Assembly (NCBI GenBank): GCA_046760445.1
Contig: JBHIEE010000061.1
Span: forward strand, 1-17,083
DNA from: JBHIEE01 sp046760445
GTDB lineage: Bacteria; Acidobacteriota; Aminicenantia; JdFR-78
Direction of reading: 5' to 3'
DNA length: 17,083 bases
How positions within the stretch are numbered: position 1 is the first letter of the stretch; each line of letters begins with the position of its first letter. A program made the position numbers and the translations under genes. Below the pieces are notes generated by a model that made no database searches, was not told where the DNA came from, and worked only from the letters and a program-made list of their open reading frames with translations. This document shows positions 1 through 6,283 of the stretch, piece by piece.

Positions 1-114
1 ACAAAAGGAAACGCAGGGCAACCTTCTTGGTCACCTGATGGTAAAAAAATTGTGTTTCATGGTATTATTGACCTCAAATATGATGCTGACCTCTATGTTA
101 TGACTCTTAAGTAG
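1..114 (+). CDS. C-terminal end of a TolB/PD40-type beta-propeller protein (partial)
   Basis: The window opens inside a reading frame (frame 1) that ends with TAG at 112-114. The 37 visible residues contain PSWSPDGKKIVF followed by DLYVMTLK. This is the WSPDGxxIxF signature of the PD40/WD40-like blades of TolB and related periplasmic or secreted propellers, here the last blade. The start lies outside the window, so full length, signal peptide and any partner domain cannot be seen. PD40 propellers also occur in peptidases and in stand-alone secreted proteins, so calling it TolB itself would be too specific. No terminator hairpin is evident after the stop. Confidence 0.7.
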   Translation, partial: TKGNAGQPSWSPDGKKIVFHGIIDLKYDADLYVMTLK

Positions 115-182
115 ATACTTTCATTCATAGAAACATATACATCATTACTGATCTAGTTCTTCCTCTAAAATTTTAACCTGAT

Positions 183-210
183 TTGATTTTCTTTTAAAGA
201 GATGATAAAT
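183..210 (+). promoter_or_regulatory. Possible sigma-70 promoter for the 238 gene
   Basis: TTGATT at 183-188 is followed after 16 bases by ATAAAT at 205-210, with other AT-rich -10 candidates overlapping it (GATAAA at 204-209). It would start transcription shortly before the GAGAG ribosome-binding sequence that precedes the ATG at 238. The region is AT-rich, so chance matches are common. Weak call. Confidence 0.25.
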
Positions 211-237
211 ATGACTTATTAAGAGAGAAGTTTTGAA

Positions 238-1107
238 ATGGCATCAAGAATTCAAAAGAATTCTCTAAAAAGAAGAAAGATTTCATGGTGTTTTTTAATT
301 TTATTTCTCATTCTGATCCCAGAAATTGGAAATTGCCAAGATCAGAAAAAGTGGAAATCTATAGAGTTTTCCTCATGGGGTCAAAAGGGAAAAGTGGAGC
401 TTGGAAATTATTTTGTTGAATATTATATGGGAGGAAAAACAGGTAAAGAAAGAAAACATATCTGGGGTTATGCTCTCATAAAAGATAAAAAGGGGAATAT
501 ATTAAAAAGAATAGAAGATTGGATAGTGGAGTCTATTGGATGGGATGATATCACAGGAGATGGCACAACAGAAATAATAATCACAACTTATTCGGGTGGA
601 GCTCACTGCTGTGAAACTTCTTATATTTATTCCTTAAAGGAGAAATTGGAAAATATTTTGATATTCAACTACATGGGACATTATAATTTTATTAAAGAAA
701 TTAAGGATTTAAATGGGGATGGAGTCAAAGAAATTATTGTGAATGACGGACGATTTGATTATTTCGATGAATTTTCTCATGCAGGTAGTCCTATGTTCAA
801 CCAAGTTCTTTGTTACAGGGACAACAGATACAGAGAATGCATAAAGGAATTCCCGGAATTTATCGAAAAAAAATTGCAAGAATTAATATTTCCAGAATTA
901 GAACCTATTGAGAATGACCGATTAGAATCAGTTATAAAACCTCAGGTCATAGAAATATATGCTTATTTCATCTTATTAGGTAGAGAAAAGAAAGGATGGC
1001 AGAAACTTATGGCTATTTCGCCTGATTCCATAAAAACCTGGCTGATAAAATACAGAAAGGAAATAATCGAAGAAATGAAGGGAGAATTACCCATCACCTA
1101 TGAATAA
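238..1107 (+). CDS. Secreted hypothetical protein with VCBS/FG-GAP-like calcium loops and a GGAHCC motif
   Basis: 289 residues. The N-terminus is basic (KRRK near 11-14), followed by a hydrophobic stretch (about 16-30) ending near Cys33. This is a signal peptide; the residues before Cys33 (IGN) make a poor lipobox, so lipoprotein status is uncertain. Residues 103-112 (DDITGDGTTE) and 157-165 (DLNGDGVKE), each followed by EIII or EIIV, are FG-GAP/VCBS-like beta-hairpin calcium loops about 54 residues apart. Between them lies SGGAHCC (119-125), which I recall from uncharacterised secreted proteins with the same GDG...SGGAHCC layout. The C-terminal 80 residues are charged and helical with no recognised domain. 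A GAGAGAAG sequence precedes the ATG at moderate spacing. The gene stands alone on the plus strand, facing the leftward vanZ-like gene. Function is unknown; a role at the cell surface is an inference from the signal peptide and loops. Confidence 0.75.
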   Translation: MASRIQKNSLKRRKISWCFLILFLILIPEIGNCQDQKKWKSIEFSSWGQKGKVELGNYFVEYYMGGKTGKERKHIWGYALIKDKKGNILKRIEDWIVESIGWDDITGDGTTEIIITTYSGGAHCCETSYIYSLKEKLENILIFNYMGHYNFIKEIKDLNGDGVKEIIVNDGRFDYFDEFSHAGSPMFNQVLCYRDNRYRECIKEFPEFIEKKLQELIFPELEPIENDRLESVIKPQVIEIYAYFILLGREKKGWQKLMAISPDSIKTWLIKYRKEIIEEMKGELPITYE

Positions 1108-1315
1108 CGCCCGACTTAGCTGTTATTTTCTTCCTTCTTAGAAATCATTAATCCTCTTCTTTCATAATTCAAGATAATTAAGGGATTTGAGCAGGTTTAA
1201 TCCAGTTAAGTATTTATTTTTTCTTCGCCTGTTGTTCTTTATGAAAACTAAATCTTACCTGAAATCGATTGGTATTTCGTGAAGATAGATTTAAAAGCTT
1301 TTAGGCAACACGCCT

Positions 1316-2455
1316 TCACGACCTGCCTTTTTCTCCTATCTTGGTCATAATAGATAATAGATATACCAGCAGAGATAATATCAAAGTAAAAAATAATATC
1401 AATTTTTTTGTCAATTTAGTGAAAAGATTTCCTAAAACTTCGCTCTGGTAAAAATCGTTTTTCTTGGTTTCTATTTCTTTTAAACAATTTAACCTTTGTT
1501 TTTCTGACCAATTTTGTGAGAAATATATCAAGAAAGGCTGATAATATTTCTCTAAAATTCTATTTTCTTTAAAGGCTTTAAGATATTCTCCCTTACGAAA
1601 AAATACATTCCTTTTTCCAGTTCTAATTTTAGCTTCTTTTAAATAATGATCTTCTAAAGACAAAATTTTTGATTCATAGTTCTGAGGCAATTTAAATCTT
1701 TGTGGATTTTTTTCTTTTTTGATTTTCCACTCTTGCTCTCTTTTCAAGGACAGATTCTTAAGCTTTTTAACTGAGTATCTAGATTTAAACTCCCCAATCT
1801 CTCTATCTTTGATAACATAACCTGTCTGAACAAAATAGATAAATAAACCGAAAAATAGAATTAGAATACTTAAACCCAGGCAGATTTTTTTAATATTTTG
1901 TTTTTTAACTCTTTTCATATTAGCTGGATAGACGATAATAAGAATAAATAAAGCACCTACTATTCCAGACATTAAATTAATCAAAACATCACGTATGTCT
2001 CCTACTCTATTGGAAACAATATGCTGGAGAAATTCATCCAAAAGGCCAACACCACTGCTATAAATTATGGACCAAAGGTAAATACTCTTATCTACTATTA
2101 TAGATTTAAAAGAATGATAAAATAAGACACCCAAAAAACCATATTCAAAAATATGAATTTTTTCTCGTAAAGCAGCCAAAAAAATTGGCATTGTGGCAGA
2201 TATATATCTATTCAGAAGAAGAATTAACAGGCCAATAAATATAATCCCAGAATATCTAATTAATTTATTATCTTTTATCGAAGAAACAACATAAAAGAGA
2301 ATGCCAACAAAAAATATCCCAAAAATGGCATAAAGCACATATTTAAAATAGTCTTGAGTATAGTAGTCCTGAATGACTGGTAAAAAAATCCCTAAAAGAA
2401 GGAGGAGGAAAGTGTAAGGAATTAATAGAAAAAATACCTTGTTACTATATGTCAT
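1316..2455 (-). CDS. VanZ-like family membrane protein with a long C-terminal insert
   Basis: 379 residues. Seven hydrophobic segments lie in the first 213 residues, at about 7-27, 37-58, 66-84, 102-116, 126-143, 158-176 and 191-213. The central part fits the VanZ-like domain: EKIHIFEYGFLG (98-109) with Glu104, then LLDEFLQ (138-144) with Asp140, Glu141 and Gln144, then RVGDIRDVLIN (150-160). Residues 214-350 form a lysine-rich soluble region. A final membrane helix follows at about 351-370 and then a basic tail. Typical stand-alone VanZ-like proteins are much shorter (roughly 120-200 residues), so this region is an addition. VanZ confers low-level teicoplanin resistance in enterococci, but most family members have no known function, and resistance should not be assumed. 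The ATG lies inside the end of the upstream fur-family gene (11-bp overlap), so the two are probably co-transcribed and translationally coupled. Confidence 0.8.
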   Translation of the reverse strand: MTYSNKVFFLLIPYTFLLLLLGIFLPVIQDYYTQDYFKYVLYAIFGIFFVGILFYVVSSIKDNKLIRYSGIIFIGLLILLLNRYISATMPIFLAALREKIHIFEYGFLGVLFYHSFKSIIVDKSIYLWSIIYSSGVGLLDEFLQHIVSNRVGDIRDVLINLMSGIVGALFILIIVYPANMKRVKKQNIKKICLGLSILILFFGLFIYFVQTGYVIKDREIGEFKSRYSVKKLKNLSLKREQEWKIKKEKNPQRFKLPQNYESKILSLEDHYLKEAKIRTGKRNVFFRKGEYLKAFKENRILEKYYQPFLIYFSQNWSEKQRLNCLKEIETKKNDFYQSEVLGNLFTKLTKKLILFFTLILSLLVYLLSIMTKIGEKGRS

Positions 2456-2912
2456 CTGTCATCTGTTTCTTTCGTGTGTATTCGTGGCTACATTTTTGGC
2501 AGTAGCCAAAAGTCTGAATAGAAAATTTATCCAAATGAAATTTGTTTTCTCGACCAATTTCATCGATTATAGAAACTATCTCAGGACTATTAAATTCTAT
2601 CACTTGACCACAACCAAGACAGACTAAATGTCCGTGTCTCTCTTTTGGCACTTCTGGTTCATAGTGACTATGAGTCTCTCCAAAGCTTATCTCACTAACT
2701 AACCCACTTTTTACCAAAAGATTTAATGTTCGATAAATTGTTGCTCGAGAAATTCTTATATTTTTCTTTTTCAGTCTTTCATAAATATCTTCTGCATCTA
2801 AATGTATTTGCCTTGAAGAAAAAATCTCTTCAAATACTGCTTTTCTTCCTTCAGTTAATTTTAGATTTTGAGAAGTCAGATAATTTTTGAATTTATCATA
2901 TTCTTTTTTCAT
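2445..2912 (-). CDS. Fur-family metal-dependent transcriptional regulator
   Basis: 155 residues, the usual size for the family. Residues about 1-85 form the winged-helix domain (KLTEGRKAVFEEI, then ISRATIYRTLNLLVKSGLV as the recognition region). The dimerisation domain carries HGHLVCLGCG. Cys98 and Cys101 pair with Cys138 and Cys141 as the structural zinc site. Candidate regulatory-metal ligands are His37, Glu85, His93, His95 and Glu106. At the position where the peroxide sensor PerR has a critical aspartate (Asp104 in Bacillus subtilis) this protein has Glu106, which is more Fur-like. The effector metal cannot be settled from sequence. There is no clear Shine-Dalgarno sequence before the ATG. 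The upstream 255 bp is filled with repeats, and no convincing Fur box was found. It overlaps the vanZ-like gene and is probably co-transcribed with it. Confidence 0.9.
   Translation of the reverse strand: MKKEYDKFKNYLTSQNLKLTEGRKAVFEEIFSSRQIHLDAEDIYERLKKKNIRISRATIYRTLNLLVKSGLVSEISFGETHSHYEPEVPKERHGHLVCLGCGQVIEFNSPEIVSIIDEIGRENKFHLDKFSIQTFGYCQKCSHEYTRKKQMTDDI
2451..2487. repeat. Simple repeats spanning the fur/vanZ junction
   Basis: GTCATCT occurs twice in tandem (2451-2457 and 2458-2464), and TTCGTG occurs twice (2471-2476 and 2481-2486). The heptamer pair contains the start codon of the vanZ-like gene, and the whole block encodes the last residues of the Fur-family protein. The reverse complement (CACGAATACACACGAA, then CAGATGACAGATGAC) resembles simple intergenic repeats seen in uncultured bacterial genomes. 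That resemblance is from memory and was not checked. Confidence 0.5.
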
Positions 2913-2945
2913 TTTATGAAATCACTATTGTCAAATTTAACCACA

Positions 2946-2980
2946 CCTGCCTGTCGCAGGCAGGCCTGCCCGACGGCAGG
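2946..2980. repeat. GC-rich double palindrome upstream of the fur-family gene
   Basis: CCTGCCTG (2946-2953), TCG, CAGGCAGG (2957-2964) is a perfect 8-bp hairpin. It is followed directly by CCTGCC (2965-2970), CGAC, GGCAGG (2975-2980). It stands out as a GC-rich island in AT-rich DNA. A sequence of the same type lies inside the exonuclease gene at 3236-3258. It lies between the exonuclease stop and the fur-family start, both on the minus strand. It could act as an RNA hairpin but has no T-run, so it is called a repeat and not a terminator. Confidence 0.7.
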
Positions 2981-3002
2981 CGGGGAGGTCACTTACTTTA
3001 AT

Positions 3003-3108
3003 AAATCCCAAATCTCAAATACCAAATCCCAAATAATGTCCAATGACCAAATACCAAATGACCGTCCCGAGTACTCGGGATGGGATTTGTAATTTGGAAT
3101 TTTTCATT
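3003..3108. repeat. Fold-back repeat with a 16-bp CCCGAGTACTCGGG-type core
   Basis: A run of AAATCCCAAAT-like words (3003-3060) leads into the perfect palindrome TCCCGAGTACTCGGGA (3065-3080), followed by GGGATTTGTAATTTG (3082-3096). The right segment is the reverse complement, at 13 of 15 positions, of the segment 3016-3030, so the element can fold on itself around the core. A second, larger element with the same core lies at 10166-10306. It is noncoding and upstream of the fur-family gene. No terminal features of a known insertion sequence are present. Confidence 0.7.
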
Positions 3109-3167
3109 CATTTGTGTTCTCTGTGGTTTTCATATTCTTTCATATTATTTTTGACACCTCCATGAAA

Positions 3168-4478
3168 TCATTTTTTAGATATTTTTCTTTGTAATCGTTT
3201 TAATCTATATTCAAAATCTTCTTGATAATAAATCGACCTGCCTGTTCGGCAGACAGGTAATTCATTAGACTGTTTTAATCCCCTCTCAACAATTTCTCTT
3301 GCTTTTTTAAAATTTTTCTCTCGATGTTCATAATACATTGCTAATTCTCTAAAAGAGAACATCTGATTTGAAGAGGCCAAATCATACCACAAAGAAATTG
3401 CTTCTGACCAGTTCTGTTTTTTCTTATAAAAATAGGAGAGTTTCTTTTTAGCTGTTAAGGCTAATTCGTCTGGAATTCCCTGCTCGAGTGCTTTTTGATA
3501 ATAGTTAATACACCCCTCCCAATTCCCCATTCTCTCAAAAACTTTTCCTGCTCCAAATAAATCTGCTCCATCTCCTATCCATAAGTCTTTCTCTTTGGTA
3601 AAAAACATTGCTCCTAAGATGACTAGACTCAATAGAGACAAAATATCCTGCTCATTATGATACAAGATTGGCTCTATTAGAGAGAGATCTCCAGTTCTTA
3701 AATAATTAAAATATCTCCAAGGAATTTCCTCAGGAGGAATATCATCTTCTCTTTCTGCTTGAACAAGCCATTTAGCTAAATGGGAGAGTTTACAACTTTC
3801 ATATTTGTGTCTCCATAAGCTCCTTGCTGGATAAAGAAAATCAAGATGAGGTAAGGATGTTAAATAAAAAGGCTGACGATTGAGAATAAACCGGGTTTCT
3901 AAAATTGGAATATCAAATCCTTTACCATGATAAGTAATTATTGATTTAAAGTCCATCTCCTGAAGAAATTGACTTAATTGATTAATCAATTCTTCCTCTT
4001 CTGAAAGTTCTCCTAAGAAATATTGAATAATATAAAAGTGATCTTCCTGATAAAAGCCTAAGCCAACTAAAAAAGGAACAATTCCTGTCCCACCCGAAAG
4101 GCCGGTTGTCTCCAAATCTAAAAACAATGAAGAAGATAAATCTAAATGTTCAAACTCTGGTTCATTGCTTAAACAATAGAGAATGTCTCCACTTATTTCT
4201 AATCCCAATTTTAAAGGCACTTTGCCATAAACATAGGATAGAGGAAAGGGATGTTCGTAAAATGAAATTTTTTCTTGGGACTCTTTTTCAAAAAATATCT
4301 GCTTGTTCTTTTTCGAAGTTAATTTGTCAGTCCTAATCTGAACAAGTTTTTCTAATTTCTGTTTAATAGATAGATTTTTCTCCTGACTAACCTGCTGCCA
4401 GTAATCTTCTATCTTTTTATCTTTTTGGATAGAATTCCTCTTTTTTCTTAACACTCGAAGTTTTTCTTTAATATCCAT
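3168..4478 (-). CDS. YprB-like RNase H-fold (DEDD) exonuclease with C-terminal TPR repeats
   Basis: 436 residues. After a basic, probably coiled N-terminus (1-60), residues about 116-290 form an RNase H-fold DEDD exonuclease domain of the YprB family. Exo I is FLDLETTGLSGGTG with Asp121 and Glu123. Exo II is YHGKGFDIP with Asp189. Exo III is YHNEQDILSL with His274 and Asp278. All four acidic residues are present, so activity is plausible; the substrate (DNA or RNA ends) is unknown. Residues about 305-400 are TPR-like helical pairs (for example VFERMGNWEGCINYYQKAL). Residues 406-414 are encoded by a short palindromic repeat. The ATG follows GGAGTCTTGAAAG, which supplies a ribosome-binding site. 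It lies 160 bp downstream of yjbQ, separated by tandem repeats, so membership of that transcript is uncertain. Confidence 0.85.
   Translation of the reverse strand: MDIKEKLRVLRKKRNSIQKDKKIEDYWQQVSQEKNLSIKQKLEKLVQIRTDKLTSKKNKQIFFEKESQEKISFYEHPFPLSYVYGKVPLKLGLEISGDILYCLSNEPEFEHLDLSSSLFLDLETTGLSGGTGIVPFLVGLGFYQEDHFYIIQYFLGELSEEEELINQLSQFLQEMDFKSIITYHGKGFDIPILETRFILNRQPFYLTSLPHLDFLYPARSLWRHKYESCKLSHLAKWLVQAEREDDIPPEEIPWRYFNYLRTGDLSLIEPILYHNEQDILSLLSLVILGAMFFTKEKDLWIGDGADLFGAGKVFERMGNWEGCINYYQKALEQGIPDELALTAKKKLSYFYKKKQNWSEAISLWYDLASSNQMFSFRELAMYYEHREKNFKKAREIVERGLKQSNELPVCRTGRSIYYQEDFEYRLKRLQRKISKK
3236..3258. repeat. Palindromic element inside the exonuclease coding sequence
   Basis: ACCTGCCTG (3236-3244), TTCGG, CAGACAGGT (3250-3258) is a 9-bp inverted repeat with one mismatch. 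It resembles the CCTGCCTG...CAGGCAGG palindrome at 2946-2964. It is read in frame as part of LPVCRTGR (residues 407-414) in the linker after the last TPR-like helices, and it does not interrupt the gene. Confidence 0.65.
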
Positions 4479-4482
4479 CTTT

Positions 4483-4514
4483 CAAGACTCCAAGACCCTA
4501 AGACACTGAGACCC
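4483..4514. repeat. Four degenerate octamers in the leader of the exonuclease gene
   Basis: CAAGACTC, CAAGACCC, TAAGACAC and TGAGACCC follow one another at 8-bp spacing immediately upstream of the exonuclease ATG. The copy nearest the gene supplies the GGAG used as a ribosome-binding site on the minus strand. Confidence 0.55.
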
Positions 4515-4584
4515 CAGGCTGGTATGAACCGTATATTCATATCGCTGGAATCGACAGTTTGAAATCTTCCTTACACTTTTTCCC

Positions 4585-4640
4585 ACTCTCTACTCTCTAC
4601 TCTTTACTCTCTACTCTTTACTCTCTACTCTCCACTCTCT
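4585..4640. repeat. Heptamer tandem repeat (ACTCTCT) x8 at the 3' end of yjbQ
   Basis: Eight consecutive 7-bp units occur, five of them exactly ACTCTCT and the others ACTCTTT (twice) or ACTCTCC (once), with a partial ninth after 4640. On the minus strand the unit reads AGAGAGT. The array overlaps the yjbQ stop codon (4639-4641) and occupies much of the yjbQ-exonuclease gap. There is no inverted symmetry, so it is not a terminator. Confidence 0.9.
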
Positions 4641-5058
4641 ACTTCCCCATTATCTGGATTATCACTCGTCTTGACCGAGGTCTATTGTCAAAATCAATAA
4701 AAACAATTTGTTGCCAGGTTCCTAATAACAATTCTCCTTGAGAAAAGGGAATTGTTAAAGAAGGGCCAACAAGAGAAGCTCGGACATGGGAGAAACCATT
4801 ACCTTCTCCCCAGGCTTGATTGTGATGATAAGGAATATTACTTGGAATAATTTTCTCCAAAAATTCAGAGAAATCTTTAATTAACCCTGATTCATATTCA
4901 ATTGTTGTCAGCCCAGCTGTAGAACCAGGAACAAATAAGGTAACAATTCCATTTTTTAGATGTGAATTCCTTAATTTTTGAATTACTAAAGGTGTAATAT
5001 CCTTAATGTCATTAAATCCCTTGGTGGAAAGACTAATTGATTCAGTCGCTATCTTCAT
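4639..5058 (-). CDS. yjbQ: YjbQ family protein (UPF0047)
   Basis: 139 residues, the full length for the family and a single domain. Recognisable family features are GIVTLFVPGSTAGLTTIEYE (37-56), the YHHN (77-80) and GNGFSHVRASLVGPS (86-100) histidine-containing segments, and LLGTWQQIVFIDFDNRPRSR (111-130) at the C-terminus. Members form small trimers. Some annotation pipelines name the family secondary thiamine-phosphate synthase, because members show weak thiamine-phosphate synthase activity; the true physiological role is not settled. A strong AAGGAG lies 8 bases before the ATG. The gene starts 32 bp after the MFS transporter stop and so probably belongs to the dgt-MFS-yjbQ transcript. Its stop codon is embedded in the heptamer tandem repeat. 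Confidence 0.92.
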   Translation of the reverse strand: MKIATESISLSTKGFNDIKDITPLVIQKLRNSHLKNGIVTLFVPGSTAGLTTIEYESGLIKDFSEFLEKIIPSNIPYHHNQAWGEGNGFSHVRASLVGPSLTIPFSQGELLLGTWQQIVFIDFDNRPRSRRVIIQIMGK

Positions 5059-5090
5059 TTTTTTTATCTCCTTTTAATTTAAAGGTTATT

Positions 5091-6281
5091 TCAATATTTT
5101 TCAATTGATTCTTTTTTCTGTTCCTTAAACCAAGTGAGCATCAGACAAGCAATTAAAGCTAAAATTGCTCCAACAACCAGTGCTACTTCTGAACTAAATT
5201 TCTGCCAAAGGATCCCGGTAATCAAACTAGCTGGAAAAAGAGCCACCCCCATTATAAAATTAAATACTCCATAGCCAGTAGCCAGAAAATCTTTTTCAAC
5301 TAAATCAGCAACAAAAGCTTTTTCTACTGCTTCAGTAACTCCAAAAACAAGTCCATAAAGGACGAATAGAATTATTATTTGAATACTTTTTTGACTAAAA
5401 GCAAACCCGAAATAAACAGCGCTATATATTAACCAACCAAATATTATTATTCTCTTCCGTCCCAAAGTATCTGATAATTTTCCTGCTGGATACGAAGTGA
5501 AAGCTTTAACTAAGTTGTGAGCCATCCATAAAAGAGGAATAAATCCGAGAGTTATTCCCACTTCTTTTGCTTTTAAAATTAAGAAAGCATCACTTGAGTT
5601 ACCTAAGGTAAAAATGGTAAGAGTTATTAAGTAATATTTAAAACTAAAAGAAAATTTTACCTCTTTTAGGCTGATTTTCTTTGACCCGGCAGTCAAAGAA
5701 ATTTTCTCCTGAACAAAAAGGATAAGCAATAAAATGACCATTATACTTGGAAGTAAGGAAAGGAGAAAAATAACTCTTAAATTTAAATTGGCTCCTTTAA
5801 GCAAAACAAAAGCCAGAATAGGTCCAAAAACTGCTCCAGAATGATCTAATGCTCTCTGAAAGCCAAAAGCTCTTCCTCTCTCTTTCTCAGATATAGAATC
5901 AACTAGAAGTGCATCCCGGGGAGAAGTTCGAATTCCTTTACCCAGTCTATCACTGAAACGAAGAAAAAGAACTTGGGCCCAGGCAGTAGTTAAACCAATT
6001 ATGGGACGACTTAATGATGAAAGAAAATAACCTCCTACCACTATCTTTTTTCTTTTTCTTAACTTGTCCGAGAACCAGCCTGAGAGCAATTTGCTCAAGC
6101 TGGAAACACTTTCTGCTATACCCTCTACCACACCAACCAATGCGATTCCTACTCCTAAGTAGGAAGTTAAAAAAAGAGGAAGAAGGGGATAAATCATTTC
6201 TGAGGCAGTGTCATTAAAAAAACTTGCCCAACCTAAGGTTCTAACATTACCTGGTATCTTGTTAGTTCTATTTTTCTTCAT
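5091..6281 (-). CDS. Major facilitator superfamily (MFS) transporter
   Basis: 396 residues with about 12 hydrophobic segments, typical of a 12-helix MFS carrier in the cytoplasmic membrane. Family marks are ASEMIYPLLPLFL in helix 1, a motif-A loop (GWFSDKLRKRKK), the stretch DRLGKGIRTSPRDALLVD in the helix 4-5 region, and a second motif A (GKLSDTLGRKRII) in the C-terminal half. The arginine/proline-rich stretch is shared by a broad group of putative transporters usually annotated only as MFS, so the substrate is unknown. I chose the ATG at 6281, which lies two bases after the dgt stop codon (TAG, AA, ATG) and fits translational coupling. An in-frame TTG at 6299 would add six residues and overlap dgt. 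Neither start has a good Shine-Dalgarno sequence. Confidence 0.88.
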   Translation of the reverse strand: MKKNRTNKIPGNVRTLGWASFFNDTASEMIYPLLPLFLTSYLGVGIALVGVVEGIAESVSSLSKLLSGWFSDKLRKRKKIVVGGYFLSSLSRPIIGLTTAWAQVLFLRFSDRLGKGIRTSPRDALLVDSISEKERGRAFGFQRALDHSGAVFGPILAFVLLKGANLNLRVIFLLSLLPSIMVILLLILFVQEKISLTAGSKKISLKEVKFSFSFKYYLITLTIFTLGNSSDAFLILKAKEVGITLGFIPLLWMAHNLVKAFTSYPAGKLSDTLGRKRIIIFGWLIYSAVYFGFAFSQKSIQIIILFVLYGLVFGVTEAVEKAFVADLVEKDFLATGYGVFNFIMGVALFPASLITGILWQKFSSEVALVVGAILALIACLMLTWFKEQKKESIEKY

Positions 6282-6283
6282 TT

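Noticed and set aside
1278..1320. CGTGAAG/CTTCACG inverted repeat around the vanZ-like stop, with AAAAGCTTTT inside
   Set aside because: A 7-bp stem with a long loop and no T-run is too weak to call a terminator.
2439..2627. Plus-strand reading frame antisense to the Fur-family gene
   Set aside because: The minus-strand frame shows full Fur motifs (zinc cysteines, HGH); the antisense frame has no support.
2906..2934. TTGACA upstream of the fur-family gene (minus strand, 2934-2929) as a promoter
   Set aside because: A -10 box at 16-18 bases would fall on or inside the start codon, with no good match.
2913..2940. A Fur box (autoregulatory operator) upstream of the fur-family gene
   Set aside because: TGACAATAGTGATTTCA only loosely resembles the 7-1-7 palindrome. 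Not enough to call.
2868..3092. Plus-strand reading frame of 74 codons across the fur upstream region
   Set aside because: It consists of the complement of the Fur start plus repeat DNA (PACRRQACPTAG comes from the GC-rich palindrome). No ribosome-binding site or family resemblance.
2999..3110. CRISPR array from the regularly repeated CCAAAT words
   Set aside because: Words are short, irregular and lack unique spacers. A simple fold-back repeat fits better.
4559..4741. Plus-strand reading frame with STLYSLL repeats
   Set aside because: It is a translation of the heptamer array and the antisense of yjbQ. Low-complexity artefact.
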